Under the pieces are notes generated by a model. The model was not told the DNA's origin. It did no database searches and saw only the letters and a list, made by a program, of their open reading frames with translations. A program made the position numbers and the translations under genes. From Pirellulales bacterium (lineage in GTDB: Bacteria > Planctomycetota > Planctomycetia > Pirellulales > JAICIG01), in NCBI GenBank assembly GCA_025924495.1, contig JAICIG010000064.1, positions 1-23,286 on the forward strand: 23,286 nucleotides of DNA, in the 5' to 3' direction. Below, piece by piece: positions 1 to 7,703 of this stretch. Each line of letters begins with the position of its first letter. Position 1 is the stretch's first letter.

Positions 1-100
1 GGAACTGGCTGAAATCTTCGGCCTCTCGGTGAGCGCCTGCAAGATGCGAATCAGCCGGGCGCGAGAGCGAATTCAACAAAAATTTGGCGACCGGCCGTGA
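1..100 (+). CDS. RNA polymerase ECF-type sigma factor, C-terminal end (partial)
   Basis: Only the last 32 codons lie in the window; the reading frame starts at base 2 and stops at TGA 98-100. The visible peptide runs ELAEIFGLSVSACKMRISRA and then RERIQQKFGDRP. It has the helix-turn-helix pattern of sigma-70 region 4 (A-E-I-F-G-L-S-V-S-A-C-K-M-R-I-S-R-A-R), the part that reads the -35 element. In ECF sigma factors this helix pair sits at the very C-terminus, which fits the stop soon after it. The gene is followed 52 bases later by a small membrane protein gene, a common place for an anti-sigma partner. The subgroup cannot be told from this fragment, and the sigma assignment rests on region 4 alone. 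Confidence 0.8.
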   Translation, partial: ELAEIFGLSVSACKMRISRARERIQQKFGDRP

Positions 101-152
101 CCCGGTCGCCGGCTGCGGCAACTAATGTTTGGCCCGTAACAAGGCGCTCGGT

Positions 153-389
153 ATGAACCAGGATCTGTTGGAACAACTTGCAGCGACTGAAATTCCGCCT
201 GTTCCGGCCGACTTCGACCGCGACGTGCACCAGCGAGTTAACCATGCTCTGTTGCTGGGGCACGTCGCAGAATTGGGATTGCGAGTCTTGCCTTACGCCC
301 TTGTGCACATGGCGCAGGCTTTATTCGGATTGGCAGCGTTGACGCTGTCGGGACGTTTCCCGACCGGTCCGTCAACTCAAGATCGATAA
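153..389 (+). CDS. Small single-pass membrane protein, possible anti-sigma partner
   Basis: This gene encodes 78 residues starting at ATG 153, which has an AAGG eight bases upstream; an in-frame TTG at 129 would add eight residues but has no better support. The first half is acidic and soluble (LLEQLAATEIPPVPADFDRD, then VHQRVN). The second half is one hydrophobic stretch around residues 45-67 (LPYALVHMAQALFGLAALTL), predicted to span the membrane with a very short tail after it. There are no cysteine or histidine clusters, so it is not a zinc-binding anti-sigma factor. It lies between the sigma factor gene and the channel gene, all on one strand with short gaps, so co-transcription is likely. 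I do not recognise a named family; the anti-sigma idea is inferred from position and topology only. Confidence 0.65.
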   Translation: MNQDLLEQLAATEIPPVPADFDRDVHQRVNHALLLGHVAELGLRVLPYALVHMAQALFGLAALTLSGRFPTGPSTQDR

Positions 390-407
390 TCCACTCAGGG
401 AGAACTT

Positions 408-1256
408 ATGATGTCTACGTTCAATTTTGAGGAGTTCAGCACCTGGCAGGAGGCCATTGCCGCCAGCTTCAATCACGCCTTCGGTCAGATCATCGGACTG
501 TTGCCGAACGTGGTGGCGATGCTCGTGGTGCTTGTCGTCGGTTATATCGTGGCGCACGTACTCGATCGGTTTGCGACCGCCTTGAGCCAATCGCTCGGGT
601 TGGAGACCGCCGCCGAGCGAAGCGGGCTGATGACGTCCATGAAGCAAGTCGGCATCCGCCGATCCGTACCCTCGATTGTCGGACAGATCGTGTTCTGGCT
701 GACCATGTGCGTCTTTGTCACCGCAGCGTTCAACATCCTCGGTCTACAAGCCGTTTCCGCTGCGATGGAAAAGATCGTGGCTTATATTCCTAACCTGCTG
801 GTCGCCACGGTCGTGGTCGTCGTCGGGTTGCTGGTTGCCGGCTTTTTGCGAGGCGTGGTGGCCACCAGCGCCGATCGCGTCGGCATCAGCTATGCCGAGA
901 ATCTGGCCAACGGCGTGTACTATGTGCTGGCACTGATGACCTTCATTGGCGCCTTCGATCAGCTCCATATCGAGTTCGGACTATTAAAGGAACTGATTCT
1001 GATTGCCTTCGGCGGCTTAGCGCTCGGCTTCGGCCTGGCATTCGGACTCGGCGGCCGCGAGGTAATGGGAGGCATCCTGGCGGGTTACTATACTCGTCAG
1101 CGGCTCCATACGGGGGATCGAGTCAGCGTCGCGGGAATGGAAGGCACCGTTCGCGAAGTTGGCCCGGTAGCCACAGTGATAGAAACTGAGGAAGACGGCC
1201 TACTCAACCGACACAGCGTGCCGAACACCCGCATGCTTAGTGAAGCCGTGCGATAG
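408..1256 (+). CDS. MscS/CmpX-like mechanosensitive channel family protein
   Basis: The 282-residue protein has about five hydrophobic segments, near residues 28-50, 90-112, 124-150, 166-184 and 191-216. The first two thirds contain two copies of the 'conserved TM helix' repeat (N-V-V-A-M-L-V-V-L-V-V-G-Y and N-L-L-V-A-T-V-V-V-V-V-G), as in CmpX-type members of the MscS superfamily. A glycine-rich stretch (GGLALGFGLAFGLGGREV, about 202-219) corresponds to the pore-lining helix, and the tail (HTGDRVSVAGMEGTVREVG) is the start of the MscS beta domain. The protein ends soon after that domain, so the large C-terminal vestibule of E. coli MscS is mostly missing. The likely role is an inner-membrane channel or osmotic sensor. 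Translation may start at ATG 408 or ATG 411; GGAG at 399-402 favours 411 slightly by spacing. Confidence 0.88.
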   Translation: MMSTFNFEEFSTWQEAIAASFNHAFGQIIGLLPNVVAMLVVLVVGYIVAHVLDRFATALSQSLGLETAAERSGLMTSMKQVGIRRSVPSIVGQIVFWLTMCVFVTAAFNILGLQAVSAAMEKIVAYIPNLLVATVVVVVGLLVAGFLRGVVATSADRVGISYAENLANGVYYVLALMTFIGAFDQLHIEFGLLKELILIAFGGLALGFGLAFGLGGREVMGGILAGYYTRQRLHTGDRVSVAGMEGTVREVGPVATVIETEEDGLLNRHSVPNTRMLSEAVR

Positions 1257-1283
1257 CTGAATGGAATGCGGCGTTCAAAATTG

Positions 1284-1387
1284 AGGCGACTTATAGTCGC
1301 CTGCTCAGAATAAGAACGCAATCTGCGCACGGAATCTGAGCAACAGGGAGCCCCGAGGGAACCAAGTCCCTCGGGGCTCTTTTTTTT
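1284..1387 (+). ncRNA. Candidate structured RNA: three hairpins ending in a terminator
   Basis: Three consecutive hairpins lie directly downstream of the channel gene. The first is AGGCGACT (1284-1291), loop TAT, AGTCGCCT (1295-1302), a perfect 8-bp stem. The second pairs TGCTCAGA (1302-1309) with TCTGAGCA (1335-1342), a perfect 8-bp stem around a 25-base loop, sharing base 1302 with the first. The third is the terminator at 1348-1387. The ensemble could be a 3'-UTR-derived small RNA or simply a structured transcript end. No convincing promoter was seen inside the end of the channel gene, so processing from the mRNA would be the likelier source. No known RNA family is recognised. Confidence 0.4.
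1348..1387 (+). terminator. Intrinsic transcription terminator after the channel gene
   Basis: A perfect 13-bp stem, GAGCCCCGAGGGA (1348-1360) with TCCCTCGGGGCTC (1367-1379), closes a six-base loop and is followed by eight T (1380-1387). It should end the sigma/membrane protein/channel transcript and insulate sucA from it. The minus strand has no matching T tract. Confidence 0.95.
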
Positions 1388-1740
1388 GGGCTTATCCTGA
1401 CCCAGTACGACAGGGTAAGAAATGCCTTCTCGGGCGGTGCGTATGGAACGCCATTTCCCAAGGCGCCGCAGACCGCGAGAACAAATTTACCCGTACCACC
1501 TGCCCTGTCCGAAAAGCCTTCCAACCCTTATCCTGATGTAGCCGAAGAACAAATGGTTTGGTCGACGGCGATCTGACCGGCGCCAGGCTTGGAACTGGCC
1601 CGAAAATTCCTGCCGCCCTGACGTTTCGGCGGCACAAGAGCGGTTGACGCGGCGCTGAAGCGCGAGGCTGTCGTCTGGCATCGCCAACAGCCCCGCAGAT
1701 TTTCAACGCAGTCGTTGGCTCTGCCCCCCAAAGCAAAACA
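1388..1740 (+). other. Gap before sucA: no gene seen, structured 3' half
   Basis: No gene can be supported in this stretch. The open frames crossing it on the minus strand run into the start of sucA and have no recognisable protein features. The first 220 bases show nothing clear beyond a repeated 10-mer (CTTATCCTGA at 1391-1400 and 1527-1536). The last 130 bases contain the hairpin cluster described separately. A TTGACG at 1644-1649 has no good -10 partner, so the sucA promoter is not identified; it should nevertheless lie here, because of the strong terminator just upstream. Confidence 0.6.
1611..1692 (+). promoter_or_regulatory. Possible structured 5' leader of sucA
   Basis: Three compact hairpins occur in 82 bases. 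TGCCGCC (1611-1617) pairs with GGCGGCA (1628-1634). GCGC (1652-1655) pairs with GCGC (1660-1663) around a TGAA tetraloop. GGCTGT (1666-1671) pairs with ACAGCC (1687-1692), with an inner stem TGGC/GCCA (1676-1679 with 1683-1686) and a four-base bulge. The cluster ends 48 bases before the sucA ATG, and no T tract follows. If transcription starts upstream of it, the mRNA would carry a folded leader. This is seen by eye only; GC-rich DNA gives chance hairpins. Confidence 0.35.
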
Positions 1741-4590
1741 ATGAGTCGCACTACCCCTTGGCCCAATAGCCTCAGCTTGTCGTTCGTGGAAGGTCTGTAT
1801 GCAGACTTTCTGAAAGATCCCTCCTCGGTCGAGCCGGGATGGCGCGAGTATTTTGAGGGCCTCGGCGCGCCGCGCAACGGCGGCGCCGCCGCATGGCGAC
1901 CTGGACCCACTTTCCGGCCGCCTAGCCTATTCAATCCGCGGGGCGCCAAAGGCAGCGACGGCGCCGGCAAGGTCACCGCTGTGACGCAGGCCGCCGCGCT
2001 GCTGCAAGACCGCGTCGATCAGATGATTCGCGCCTATCGCGTGCGCGGCCACATGGCGGCGCAGACCAATCCGCTGGGCTTGCCCCGGCCGCCACAGCCC
2101 GAGCTCGATCTGGCTTTTTACCGGCTCACTGAGGCGGATCTGAATCGCAACTTTTCGATTGACACGATCCCCGGCGCCGACACGCTGACGTTGCGCGGCA
2201 TTATCGAGCATCTGAGCAATACCTATTGCCGGTCGATTGGCGTGCAGTTCATGCACATCGACGATTTGAGCGTGCGGCATTGGTTGCAAGACAGGATGGA
2301 GTCGACGCAGAACCGGCTGCAGTTGAGCCGCCAGGAACAACTGCGAATTCTGACCCGGCTCACCAACGCGTTCATCTTCGAAGAGTTCATTCAGAAGAAG
2401 TTTATCGGCGCCAAGAGCTTTTCATTGGAAGGCGCCGAAAGCTTGATCCCTCTGTTGGACCTGGCCATTGAAAAAGCAGGCGATCAAGGCGTCGACGAAA
2501 TCGTTCTGGGCATGGCCCACCGCGGCCGGCTGAATGTCTTGGCCAATATCATGGGCAAGACGCCTCAGGAAATCTTCCGTGAATTCGAAGACGTCGATCC
2601 CGAACTGCACATGGGACACGGCGACGTCAAGTATCACTTGGGATATAGCACCGAGTGGCAGACCGTTGGCGGCCACAAAGTGCACCTCTCGCTCTGCTTC
2701 AATCCCAGCCATTTGGAATTCGTCAACCCGGTGGCCTTGGGCCGCATGCGAGCCAAGCAGGATCGGGTAGGCGACAGGCAGCGAGTACGCGGGATGGTGC
2801 TTTTGATCCATGGCGACGCAGCGTTCGCCGGCGAAGGGGTGGTGCAAGAAACGCTCATGCTGAGCCAGCTCAAAGGTTATGCAACGGGCGGCACGATCCA
2901 CGTGGTGGTCAACAACCAGATTGGCTTCACGGCTACGCCCGAAGAAGCCCACTCGAGCGTCTATGCCACCGACGTCGCCAAAATGCTGCAGATTCCGATT
3001 TTCCACGTCAATGGCGAAGACCCTGAGGCGGTAGCCCAAGTAGTCCGCCTGGCGATGGACTTTCGCCGGGCGTTCCAACGAGACGTGGTCATTGACATGT
3101 ACTGCTATCGCCGCCGCGGACATAACGAAGGGGACGAACCTTCGTTCACGCAGCCGCTGCTGTACAAAGCGATCGAGAAGCGAAAGAGCGTGCACGAGGG
3201 CTATCTGGAACACTTGCTCAAGCTGGGCGGCGTCACGCGCGAAGAAGCCGACAAGATCATCGCGGTGCGGCGCGAACAGCTGGAGCAAGAGCTGTCGGTC
3301 GCGCGCAGCAAGAATTACGTGCTAAAGAATCCGGCCCCGCCGCGCGTTTGGAGCGGCTATTACGGTGGTCCAGAGCCGCGTTTGGATCCTCGCACGGGCG
3401 ACGCCGATCCGATGTCCGCCTTGCTTGAATTCCAGACCGGCGCCGACCGCAAACGGTTGCAAGCGCTGCTCGAAGCGCAGACGCGGCTGCCCCCCGGCTT
3501 TCATCCGCATCCGAAAATCGAACGGATTCTGCAAAACCGCGCAGAAATGGCGCGAGGCGAGCGCCCGCTCGACTGGGCCGCGGCCGAGGCCTTGGCTTTC
3601 GCCACGCTGACGACGGAAGGCGTGCCGATCCGCCTCAGCGGTCAGGACAGCGCTCGCGGCACTTTCAGCCATCGCCATGCGGTGCTGCACGATTATGAAA
3701 CCGGCCAGCAGTACATGCCGCTGGCGCATTTGGATCCCGACCAGGGAATGGTCGACATCTACAATAGCCCCCTGTCGGAAACGGGCGTGCTCGGTTTCGA
3801 GTACGGCTATAGCCTCGATTGCCCCGACGGCCTGGTGATGTGGGAGGCTCAGTTCGGCGATTTCTGTAATGCCGCTCAGGTGATTATCGATCAATTCATC
3901 GCCTCGGCCGAGGATAAATGGCGACGGTTAAGCGGCCTGGTCTTGCTTTTGCCGCATGGCTTCGAGGGCATGGGCCCCGAACATTCCCATGCTCGGCTCG
4001 AACGATTCCTATCCTTGGCGGCGCAGGACAACATTCAGGTCGTCAGCGCTACGACGCCCGCTCAGTATTTCCACTGCTTGCGGCGGCAGGTGAAACGCTG
4101 CTGGCGAAAACCGCTGGTCATGATGACCCCGAAAAGCTTGCTGCGGCACCCGGCGGCGATTTCCAGTCTCGATGAACTGGCCGTGGGCGGCTTCCAACGG
4201 ATCATTCCTGATGAGAGCGTCGCCGGCAAGAATGTCGAACGAGTACTGCTATGTTCGGGCAAGATTTATTACGAGTTGGCGCAGCAGCGGGAGAAACTCC
4301 AGCGAGACCGCGTCGCCATTCTCCGCATTGAGCAGCTGTATCCATTGCACGATGAGACATTGCAGGCCGCCCTCGCGACGTTCTCCGACGGAACGCCGAT
4401 TTACTGGGTCCAAGAAGAACCGGAAAACATGGGCGCGTGGAGCTATGTCCGCGTGCGCTTCGGCGAGCGAATGTTCGGCCGATTTCCCTTTTTCGGCGTA
4501 TACCGTCCGGCCGCGACCAGTCCTGCAACGGGTTCGGCCAGCAGCCACCGCTTGGAGCAGCAAGCTCTCTTGGCTCGGGCGTTTGAATAA
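1741..4590 (+). CDS. sucA: 2-oxoglutarate dehydrogenase E1 component
   Basis: This is the thiamine diphosphate enzyme that decarboxylates 2-oxoglutarate and passes the succinyl group to the lipoyl arm of E2 in the TCA cycle. The 949 residues match the usual length of the family (E. coli SucA has 933). The N-terminus ([20 protein letters not shown], about 11-30) is the typical E2-binding tail. The active-site motifs are intact: [13 protein letters not shown] with His260, [10 protein letters not shown] with His299, the metal/thiamine diphosphate motif [10 protein letters not shown] with Asp359, VVVNNQIGF with Asn392, the [16 protein letters not shown] block, and the transketolase-type GTFSHRHAV block around His644/His646. 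ATG 1741 has no clear Shine-Dalgarno site, but the N-terminal tail begins right after it, so the start is well placed. sucB follows 130 bases downstream. Confidence 0.98.
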   Translation: MSRTTPWPNSLSLSFVEGLYADFLKDPSSVEPGWREYFEGLGAPRNGGAAAWRPGPTFRPPSLFNPRGAKGSDGAGKVTAVTQAAALLQDRVDQMIRAYRVRGHMAAQTNPLGLPRPPQPELDLAFYRLTEADLNRNFSIDTIPGADTLTLRGIIEHLSNTYCRSIGVQFMHIDDLSVRHWLQDRMESTQNRLQLSRQEQLRILTRLTNAFIFEEFIQKKFIGAKSFSLEGAESLIPLLDLAIEKAGDQGVDEIVLGMAHRGRLNVLANIMGKTPQEIFREFEDVDPELHMGHGDVKYHLGYSTEWQTVGGHKVHLSLCFNPSHLEFVNPVALGRMRAKQDRVGDRQRVRGMVLLIHGDAAFAGEGVVQETLMLSQLKGYATGGTIHVVVNNQIGFTATPEEAHSSVYATDVAKMLQIPIFHVNGEDPEAVAQVVRLAMDFRRAFQRDVVIDMYCYRRRGHNEGDEPSFTQPLLYKAIEKRKSVHEGYLEHLLKLGGVTREEADKIIAVRREQLEQELSVARSKNYVLKNPAPPRVWSGYYGGPEPRLDPRTGDADPMSALLEFQTGADRKRLQALLEAQTRLPPGFHPHPKIERILQNRAEMARGERPLDWAAAEALAFATLTTEGVPIRLSGQDSARGTFSHRHAVLHDYETGQQYMPLAHLDPDQGMVDIYNSPLSETGVLGFEYGYSLDCPDGLVMWEAQFGDFCNAAQVIIDQFIASAEDKWRRLSGLVLLLPHGFEGMGPEHSHARLERFLSLAAQDNIQVVSATTPAQYFHCLRRQVKRCWRKPLVMMTPKSLLRHPAAISSLDELAVGGFQRIIPDESVAGKNVERVLLCSGKIYYELAQQREKLQRDRVAILRIEQLYPLHDETLQAALATFSDGTPIYWVQEEPENMGAWSYVRVRFGERMFGRFPFFGVYRPAATSPATGSASSHRLEQQALLARAFE

Positions 4591-4618
4591 GCAACAGAGG
4601 AGATCGGAAACAGGATTC

Positions 4619-4659
4619 GCGAGTTAGCAAGCCGGCGTTTCCTCCCCTTGGCAACTCGC
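4619..4659. repeat. Imperfect inverted repeat between sucA and sucB
   Basis: GCGAGTTAGCAAG (4619-4631) and CTTGGCAACTCGC (4647-4659) can pair at 11 of 13 positions around a 15-base loop, with two adjacent mismatches. No T tract follows, so it is not an obvious terminator. In the mRNA it would form a hairpin about 60 bases before the sucB start and might affect processing or the E1:E2 expression ratio. Confidence 0.5.
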
Positions 4660-4670
4660 ACGTTTGAATC

Positions 4671-4684
4671 CAGACTCCTGACTC
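4671..4684. repeat. Two CTNACTC-type heptamers before sucB
   Basis: Two adjacent heptamers, CAGACTC (4671-4677) and CTGACTC (4678-4684), are preceded at 4651-4657 by GCAACTC. The 12-mer ACTCCTGACTCC (4674-4685) recurs exactly at 6088-6099 in front of lpd. Both places also share a TCCCCTT...GGC block upstream (4643-4652 and 6050-6061), so the similarity covers roughly 45-50 bases. Confidence 0.6.
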
Positions 4685-4720
4685 CGTCGAAAATCCGTTT
4701 GAGAAAACCAAAGATCAACC

Positions 4721-5959
4721 ATGTCTATCGAATTAAAAGTGCCCACCGTGGGCGAATCGATTACGGAAGTGCAAATCGGCGAGTGGCTCAAAGCCGAAGG
4801 CGATTGGGCCGATAAGGACCAGCCGCTCGTCGAAATCGAATCGGACAAGGCCACGGTCGAACTGTCAGCGCCGCAAGCGGGGAAGGTGACCAAAGTCCTT
4901 AAGCGCAAAGGAGAGTCGGCGACGGTCGGCGAGGTGATCGGTTACCTTGAAGCAGGCGCCCCAGCTTCCGCGGGCAGCGCTGCCGCTGCGCCACCGGAGG
5001 CCAAGGCCAGTGTCGCGCCGACGACGCCCCCTAGCCAGCCCAGCCACGATGGCGGCGAACAGCGCGTGATGCCCGCCGCAGCGCGCGCCCTTGCGCAACG
5101 CGGCCTGGAAACCGGAGAAGTCGAGCCGACGGGCCCCGGCGGGCGTTTGCTTAAGGAAGATGTGCAACGCCACGTCGCCCGCTCGGCGGAAGTCGCCAAA
5201 GCGCCGGCCGCGGCTCGCGTCGAATTGCCCGCAACTCTGGCGGCGCCGGTGCGAGCAGGCGGCGAAGAAGAAATCGTCCCGATGAGCCCATTGCGCCGTC
5301 GCGTGGCGGAGCGCCTGGTCGAGGCACAGCATACGGCGGCCCTGCTGACGACTTTTAACGAGGTCGACATGTCGGCCGTGATGGCGCTGCGGCAACAACA
5401 TAAAGAGAGCTTCCAGCAAAGGCACGGCGTTAAGCTGGGCTTCATGTCATTCTTCGTCAAGGCGGTAATCGAGTCGCTCAAGCAAACGCCCCAAATCAAT
5501 GCGGAGATACGCGGCGCGGACATCGTTTATCATAACTATTTCGACATCGGCATCGCCATTGGAGGCGGCAAGGGGCTCGTCGTGCCGGTGCTCCGCGGCG
5601 CCGATCGCATGAGCTTCGCCGAGATCGAGTTGGCCATCGAAGACTTCGGTCGTCGGGCAAGGGAGAACAAGGTCAAGATCGAAGAGCTGCAGGGCGGCAC
5701 ATTTACGATCTCGAACGGCGGCATTTACGGCTCGTTGCTGTCGACGCCAATCGTCAACCCGCCGCAGAGCGGCATTCTTGGCATGCATGCCATTCAGGAG
5801 CGGCCCGTCGCTCGCGCCGGCCAGGTTGTTATCCGCCCGATGATGTATCTCGCCTTGACCTACGATCACCGCATTGTCGACGGCCGCGAAGCCGTGCTGT
5901 TCTTACGGCACATCAAGGAATTGGTCGAAGAGCCCTCGCGAATGCTGCTGGAAGTCTGA
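4721..5959 (+). CDS. sucB: 2-oxoglutarate dehydrogenase E2, dihydrolipoamide succinyltransferase
   Basis: E2 is the structural core of the complex and transfers the succinyl group from lipoyl-lysine to CoA. The 412 residues show the standard order: one lipoyl domain (about 1-78) with the modified Lys43 in ESDKATVEL, an Ala/Pro-rich linker (79-113), the peripheral subunit-binding domain (115-152, [16 protein letters not shown]...[11 protein letters not shown]), a second short linker, and the catalytic domain (184-412) ending with [10 protein letters not shown], where His383 and Asp387 are the catalytic pair. The lipoyl sequence ([16 protein letters not shown]) is typical of succinyl- rather than acetyl-transferases, and the sucA neighbour agrees. 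The start at ATG 4721 gives the usual N-terminus, with no strong Shine-Dalgarno site. lpd follows after 152 bases. Confidence 0.98.
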   Translation: MSIELKVPTVGESITEVQIGEWLKAEGDWADKDQPLVEIESDKATVELSAPQAGKVTKVLKRKGESATVGEVIGYLEAGAPASAGSAAAAPPEAKASVAPTTPPSQPSHDGGEQRVMPAAARALAQRGLETGEVEPTGPGGRLLKEDVQRHVARSAEVAKAPAAARVELPATLAAPVRAGGEEEIVPMSPLRRRVAERLVEAQHTAALLTTFNEVDMSAVMALRQQHKESFQQRHGVKLGFMSFFVKAVIESLKQTPQINAEIRGADIVYHNYFDIGIAIGGGKGLVVPVLRGADRMSFAEIELAIEDFGRRARENKVKIEELQGGTFTISNGGIYGSLLSTPIVNPPQSGILGMHAIQERPVARAGQVVIRPMMYLALTYDHRIVDGREAVLFLRHIKELVEEPSRMLLEV

Positions 5960-6068
5960 ACAGGAAGAGCGGAGCTAGAAGGCCGTAACCACAAAGACGC
6001 CCTACCGGGAACTGATTGCAGATTCTCGGCGGCTGCCTTTTGCATTTACTCCCCTTTTGGCTTACCTT

Positions 6069-6105
6069 CTAACTCTCTTAACTCCGCACTCCTGACTCCT
6101 TACTT
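6069..6105. repeat. Tandem heptanucleotide tract before lpd
   Basis: CTAACTC (6069-6075) is followed after two bases by four contiguous heptamers: TTAACTC (6078-6084), CGCACTC (6085-6091), CTGACTC (6092-6098) and CTTACTT (6099-6105). The consensus is about CTNACTC. The tract ends six bases before the lpd GTG, so it occupies the place of a ribosome binding site and makes the leader pyrimidine-rich, with no Shine-Dalgarno sequence. A shorter copy precedes sucB. Confidence 0.7.
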
Positions 6106-6111
6106 CTTCCC

Positions 6112-7509
6112 GTGGCCGACCAATCTCAACACTTTGATCTCGTCGTCATCGGCGCGGGTCCGGGCGGCTACACGGCCGCGATTCGCGCTGCACAGCTGGG
6201 CATGAACGTCGGCTGCGTCGAAAAGGAGCCGGCGCTCGGCGGCACGTGTCTGCGCATCGGCTGTATTCCGAGCAAGTCGTTGCTTGAATCGAGCGAATTA
6301 TATTGGGCGGCCAAGGAGAACTTTTCTGCTCACGGCATCCGCCTCGGCCAGGTCGAGCTCGAGCTACAAACGATGCTCTCGCGCAAAGACCAGATCGTTC
6401 AAGGTCTGACGCGGGGCATCGCTGAGCTCTTCAAAAAACGAAAAATCGCCCGCTACGAGGGTCACGCCAGGTTCTTGGGACCCGGGCGATTGCAAGTCGC
6501 CGGTTCATCCGGCGAAGTTGAGCTGTCGGCCAGGCAATTCTTGATTGCTACCGGCAGCAATTCACGCCGCCTGGCCGGCGTTGAGATGGACGGCGCCCGG
6601 ATCGGCACGAGCACCGAGGCATTGTCGTACGATGCCGTTCCGCAGCATCTGGTGGTGATCGGCGCTGGCGCCATCGGCCTGGAACTTGGCTCTGTCTGGC
6701 GCCGATTAGGGGCTAAGGTGACGGTGCTGGAGTATTTTGATCGCATTTTGCCCGAAATGGATCACGGCATTGCGGCCGAAGCACAAAAACTGCTTTCCAA
6801 ACAAGGACTCGAATTCCGCCTGCGGACTCGCGTCACAGGGGCGCGCGTGACGGGGCAGCAGTGCGTCGTCGAGTGTGAAGGCATGCCGCCGCTCGAGTGT
6901 GATCGCGTGTTGGTTGCCGTCGGTCGCGTACCGAACACCGACGGGCTTGGCCTGGAAGCCATCGGTTTGGCAACCGACGATCGCGGTAGGATTGCCGTGA
7001 ACGACCACTTTGAAACTTCGGCGCCGGGCGTGTTTGCCATCGGAGACGTAATCGCCGGCCCCATGCTCGCTCATAAAGCCGAGGAAGAAGGGGTCGCCTG
7101 CGTCGAGCGATTGGCTACGGGATTTGGCCACGTCAATTACGACGCCATTCCCAACGTGGTCTACACACAGCCTGAAATCGCCTCCGTCGGTCGCACCGAA
7201 GAACAGTTGAAGCAGCAAGGCATCGCCTATCGCAAAGGCGTATTTTTCTTCCGCGCCAACAGTAGGGCGCGCGTGGTGGGGCATCCCGAGGGACAGGTCA
7301 AAATGCTCGCCGATGCGGAAACGGATCGCATCTTAGGCGTGCACATTCTCGGGCCGCATGCCGGCGAACTGATCGCCGAAGCCGTCGCCGCCATCTCTTT
7401 CGGCGCGAGCAGCGAGGACCTGGCGCGGACGTGCCACGCACATCCAACGCTGGCCGAAGCCATTAAAGAGGCGGCACTCGCCGTCGACGGCCGAGCCATT
7501 AACAGCTAG
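6112..7509 (+). CDS. lpd: Dihydrolipoyl dehydrogenase (E3)
   Basis: This FAD flavoprotein reoxidises dihydrolipoamide on E2 and reduces NAD+. The 465-residue length is typical. The N-terminal FAD motif is GAGPGGYTAAIRAAQLG (14-30), the redox disulfide is Cys46/Cys51 in GGTCLRIGCIPSKSLL, the NAD-binding fold is GAGAIGLELGSVWRRLGAKVTVLE, a second FAD contact is VFAIGDVIAGPMLAHKA, and the interface catalytic pair is His444/Glu449 in HAHPTLAEA. The start is GTG 6112, just before the expected MADQSQHFDLVVIG N-terminus; no Shine-Dalgarno is present and a heptamer repeat tract sits there instead. Placement after sucA-sucB indicates that it serves the 2-oxoglutarate dehydrogenase complex, though one E3 often serves pyruvate dehydrogenase too. 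sucCD are not in the window. Confidence 0.98.
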   Translation: MADQSQHFDLVVIGAGPGGYTAAIRAAQLGMNVGCVEKEPALGGTCLRIGCIPSKSLLESSELYWAAKENFSAHGIRLGQVELELQTMLSRKDQIVQGLTRGIAELFKKRKIARYEGHARFLGPGRLQVAGSSGEVELSARQFLIATGSNSRRLAGVEMDGARIGTSTEALSYDAVPQHLVVIGAGAIGLELGSVWRRLGAKVTVLEYFDRILPEMDHGIAAEAQKLLSKQGLEFRLRTRVTGARVTGQQCVVECEGMPPLECDRVLVAVGRVPNTDGLGLEAIGLATDDRGRIAVNDHFETSAPGVFAIGDVIAGPMLAHKAEEEGVACVERLATGFGHVNYDAIPNVVYTQPEIASVGRTEEQLKQQGIAYRKGVFFFRANSRARVVGHPEGQVKMLADAETDRILGVHILGPHAGELIAEAVAAISFGASSEDLARTCHAHPTLAEAIKEAALAVDGRAINS

Positions 7510-7527
7510 CAGGTTCTTCGCAACCCG

Positions 7528-7542
7528 CTGCCGCCGCGGCAG
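7528..7542 (+). terminator. Weak hairpin after lpd, possible terminator
   Basis: CTGCCG (7528-7533), loop CCG and CGGCAG (7537-7542) form a perfect 6-bp stem 18 bases after the lpd stop. Only a distant T-rich stretch follows (7557-7563), so intrinsic termination would be inefficient. It is the only candidate end for the suc transcript before the next promoter. Confidence 0.3.
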
Positions 7543-7574
7543 TTCTGGCATGCCTATATTTTTAGGTAATTTGC

Positions 7575-7603
7575 TTGACCACCCTTCTGGGCGGCGGTAC
7601 ACT
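7575..7603 (+). promoter_or_regulatory. Housekeeping-type promoter for the helix-hairpin-helix gene
   Basis: TTGACC (7575-7580) and TACACT (7598-7603) are separated by exactly 17 bases, a close match to the sigma-70 consensus (5/6 and 4/6). Transcription would begin near 7610 and leave a leader of about 95 bases. The site starts a new unit after lpd. Confidence 0.7.
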
Positions 7604-7703
7604 GACCTAAGTTATTCTGTCTTGTGTATACGAAGGCCTCACGGCTGGGCCTGACTGGAACAACCGGAGCGACTCTACGGGGCGGAGAAGGGGTGTTGCC
7701 GAG

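Noticed and set aside
1644..1649. TTGACG as a -35 element for sucA
   Set aside because: No acceptable -10 hexamer lies 15-19 bases downstream, and the site falls inside the hairpin cluster.
1392..1976. A minus-strand open frame of 194 codons across the gap before sucA, considered as a decayed transposase
   Set aside because: It overlaps the sucA N-terminus, has no DDE or other transposase motif that I can see, and no terminal inverted repeats flank it.
2422..3288. A minus-strand open frame of 288 codons inside sucA
   Set aside because: It lies entirely within the highly conserved E1 catalytic region on the opposite strand and shows no protein-like motifs.
4619..4659. The sucA-sucB inverted repeat as an intrinsic terminator
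   Set aside because: There is no T tract after the 3' arm and the stem has two adjacent mismatches; termination inside the suc operon would also make little sense.
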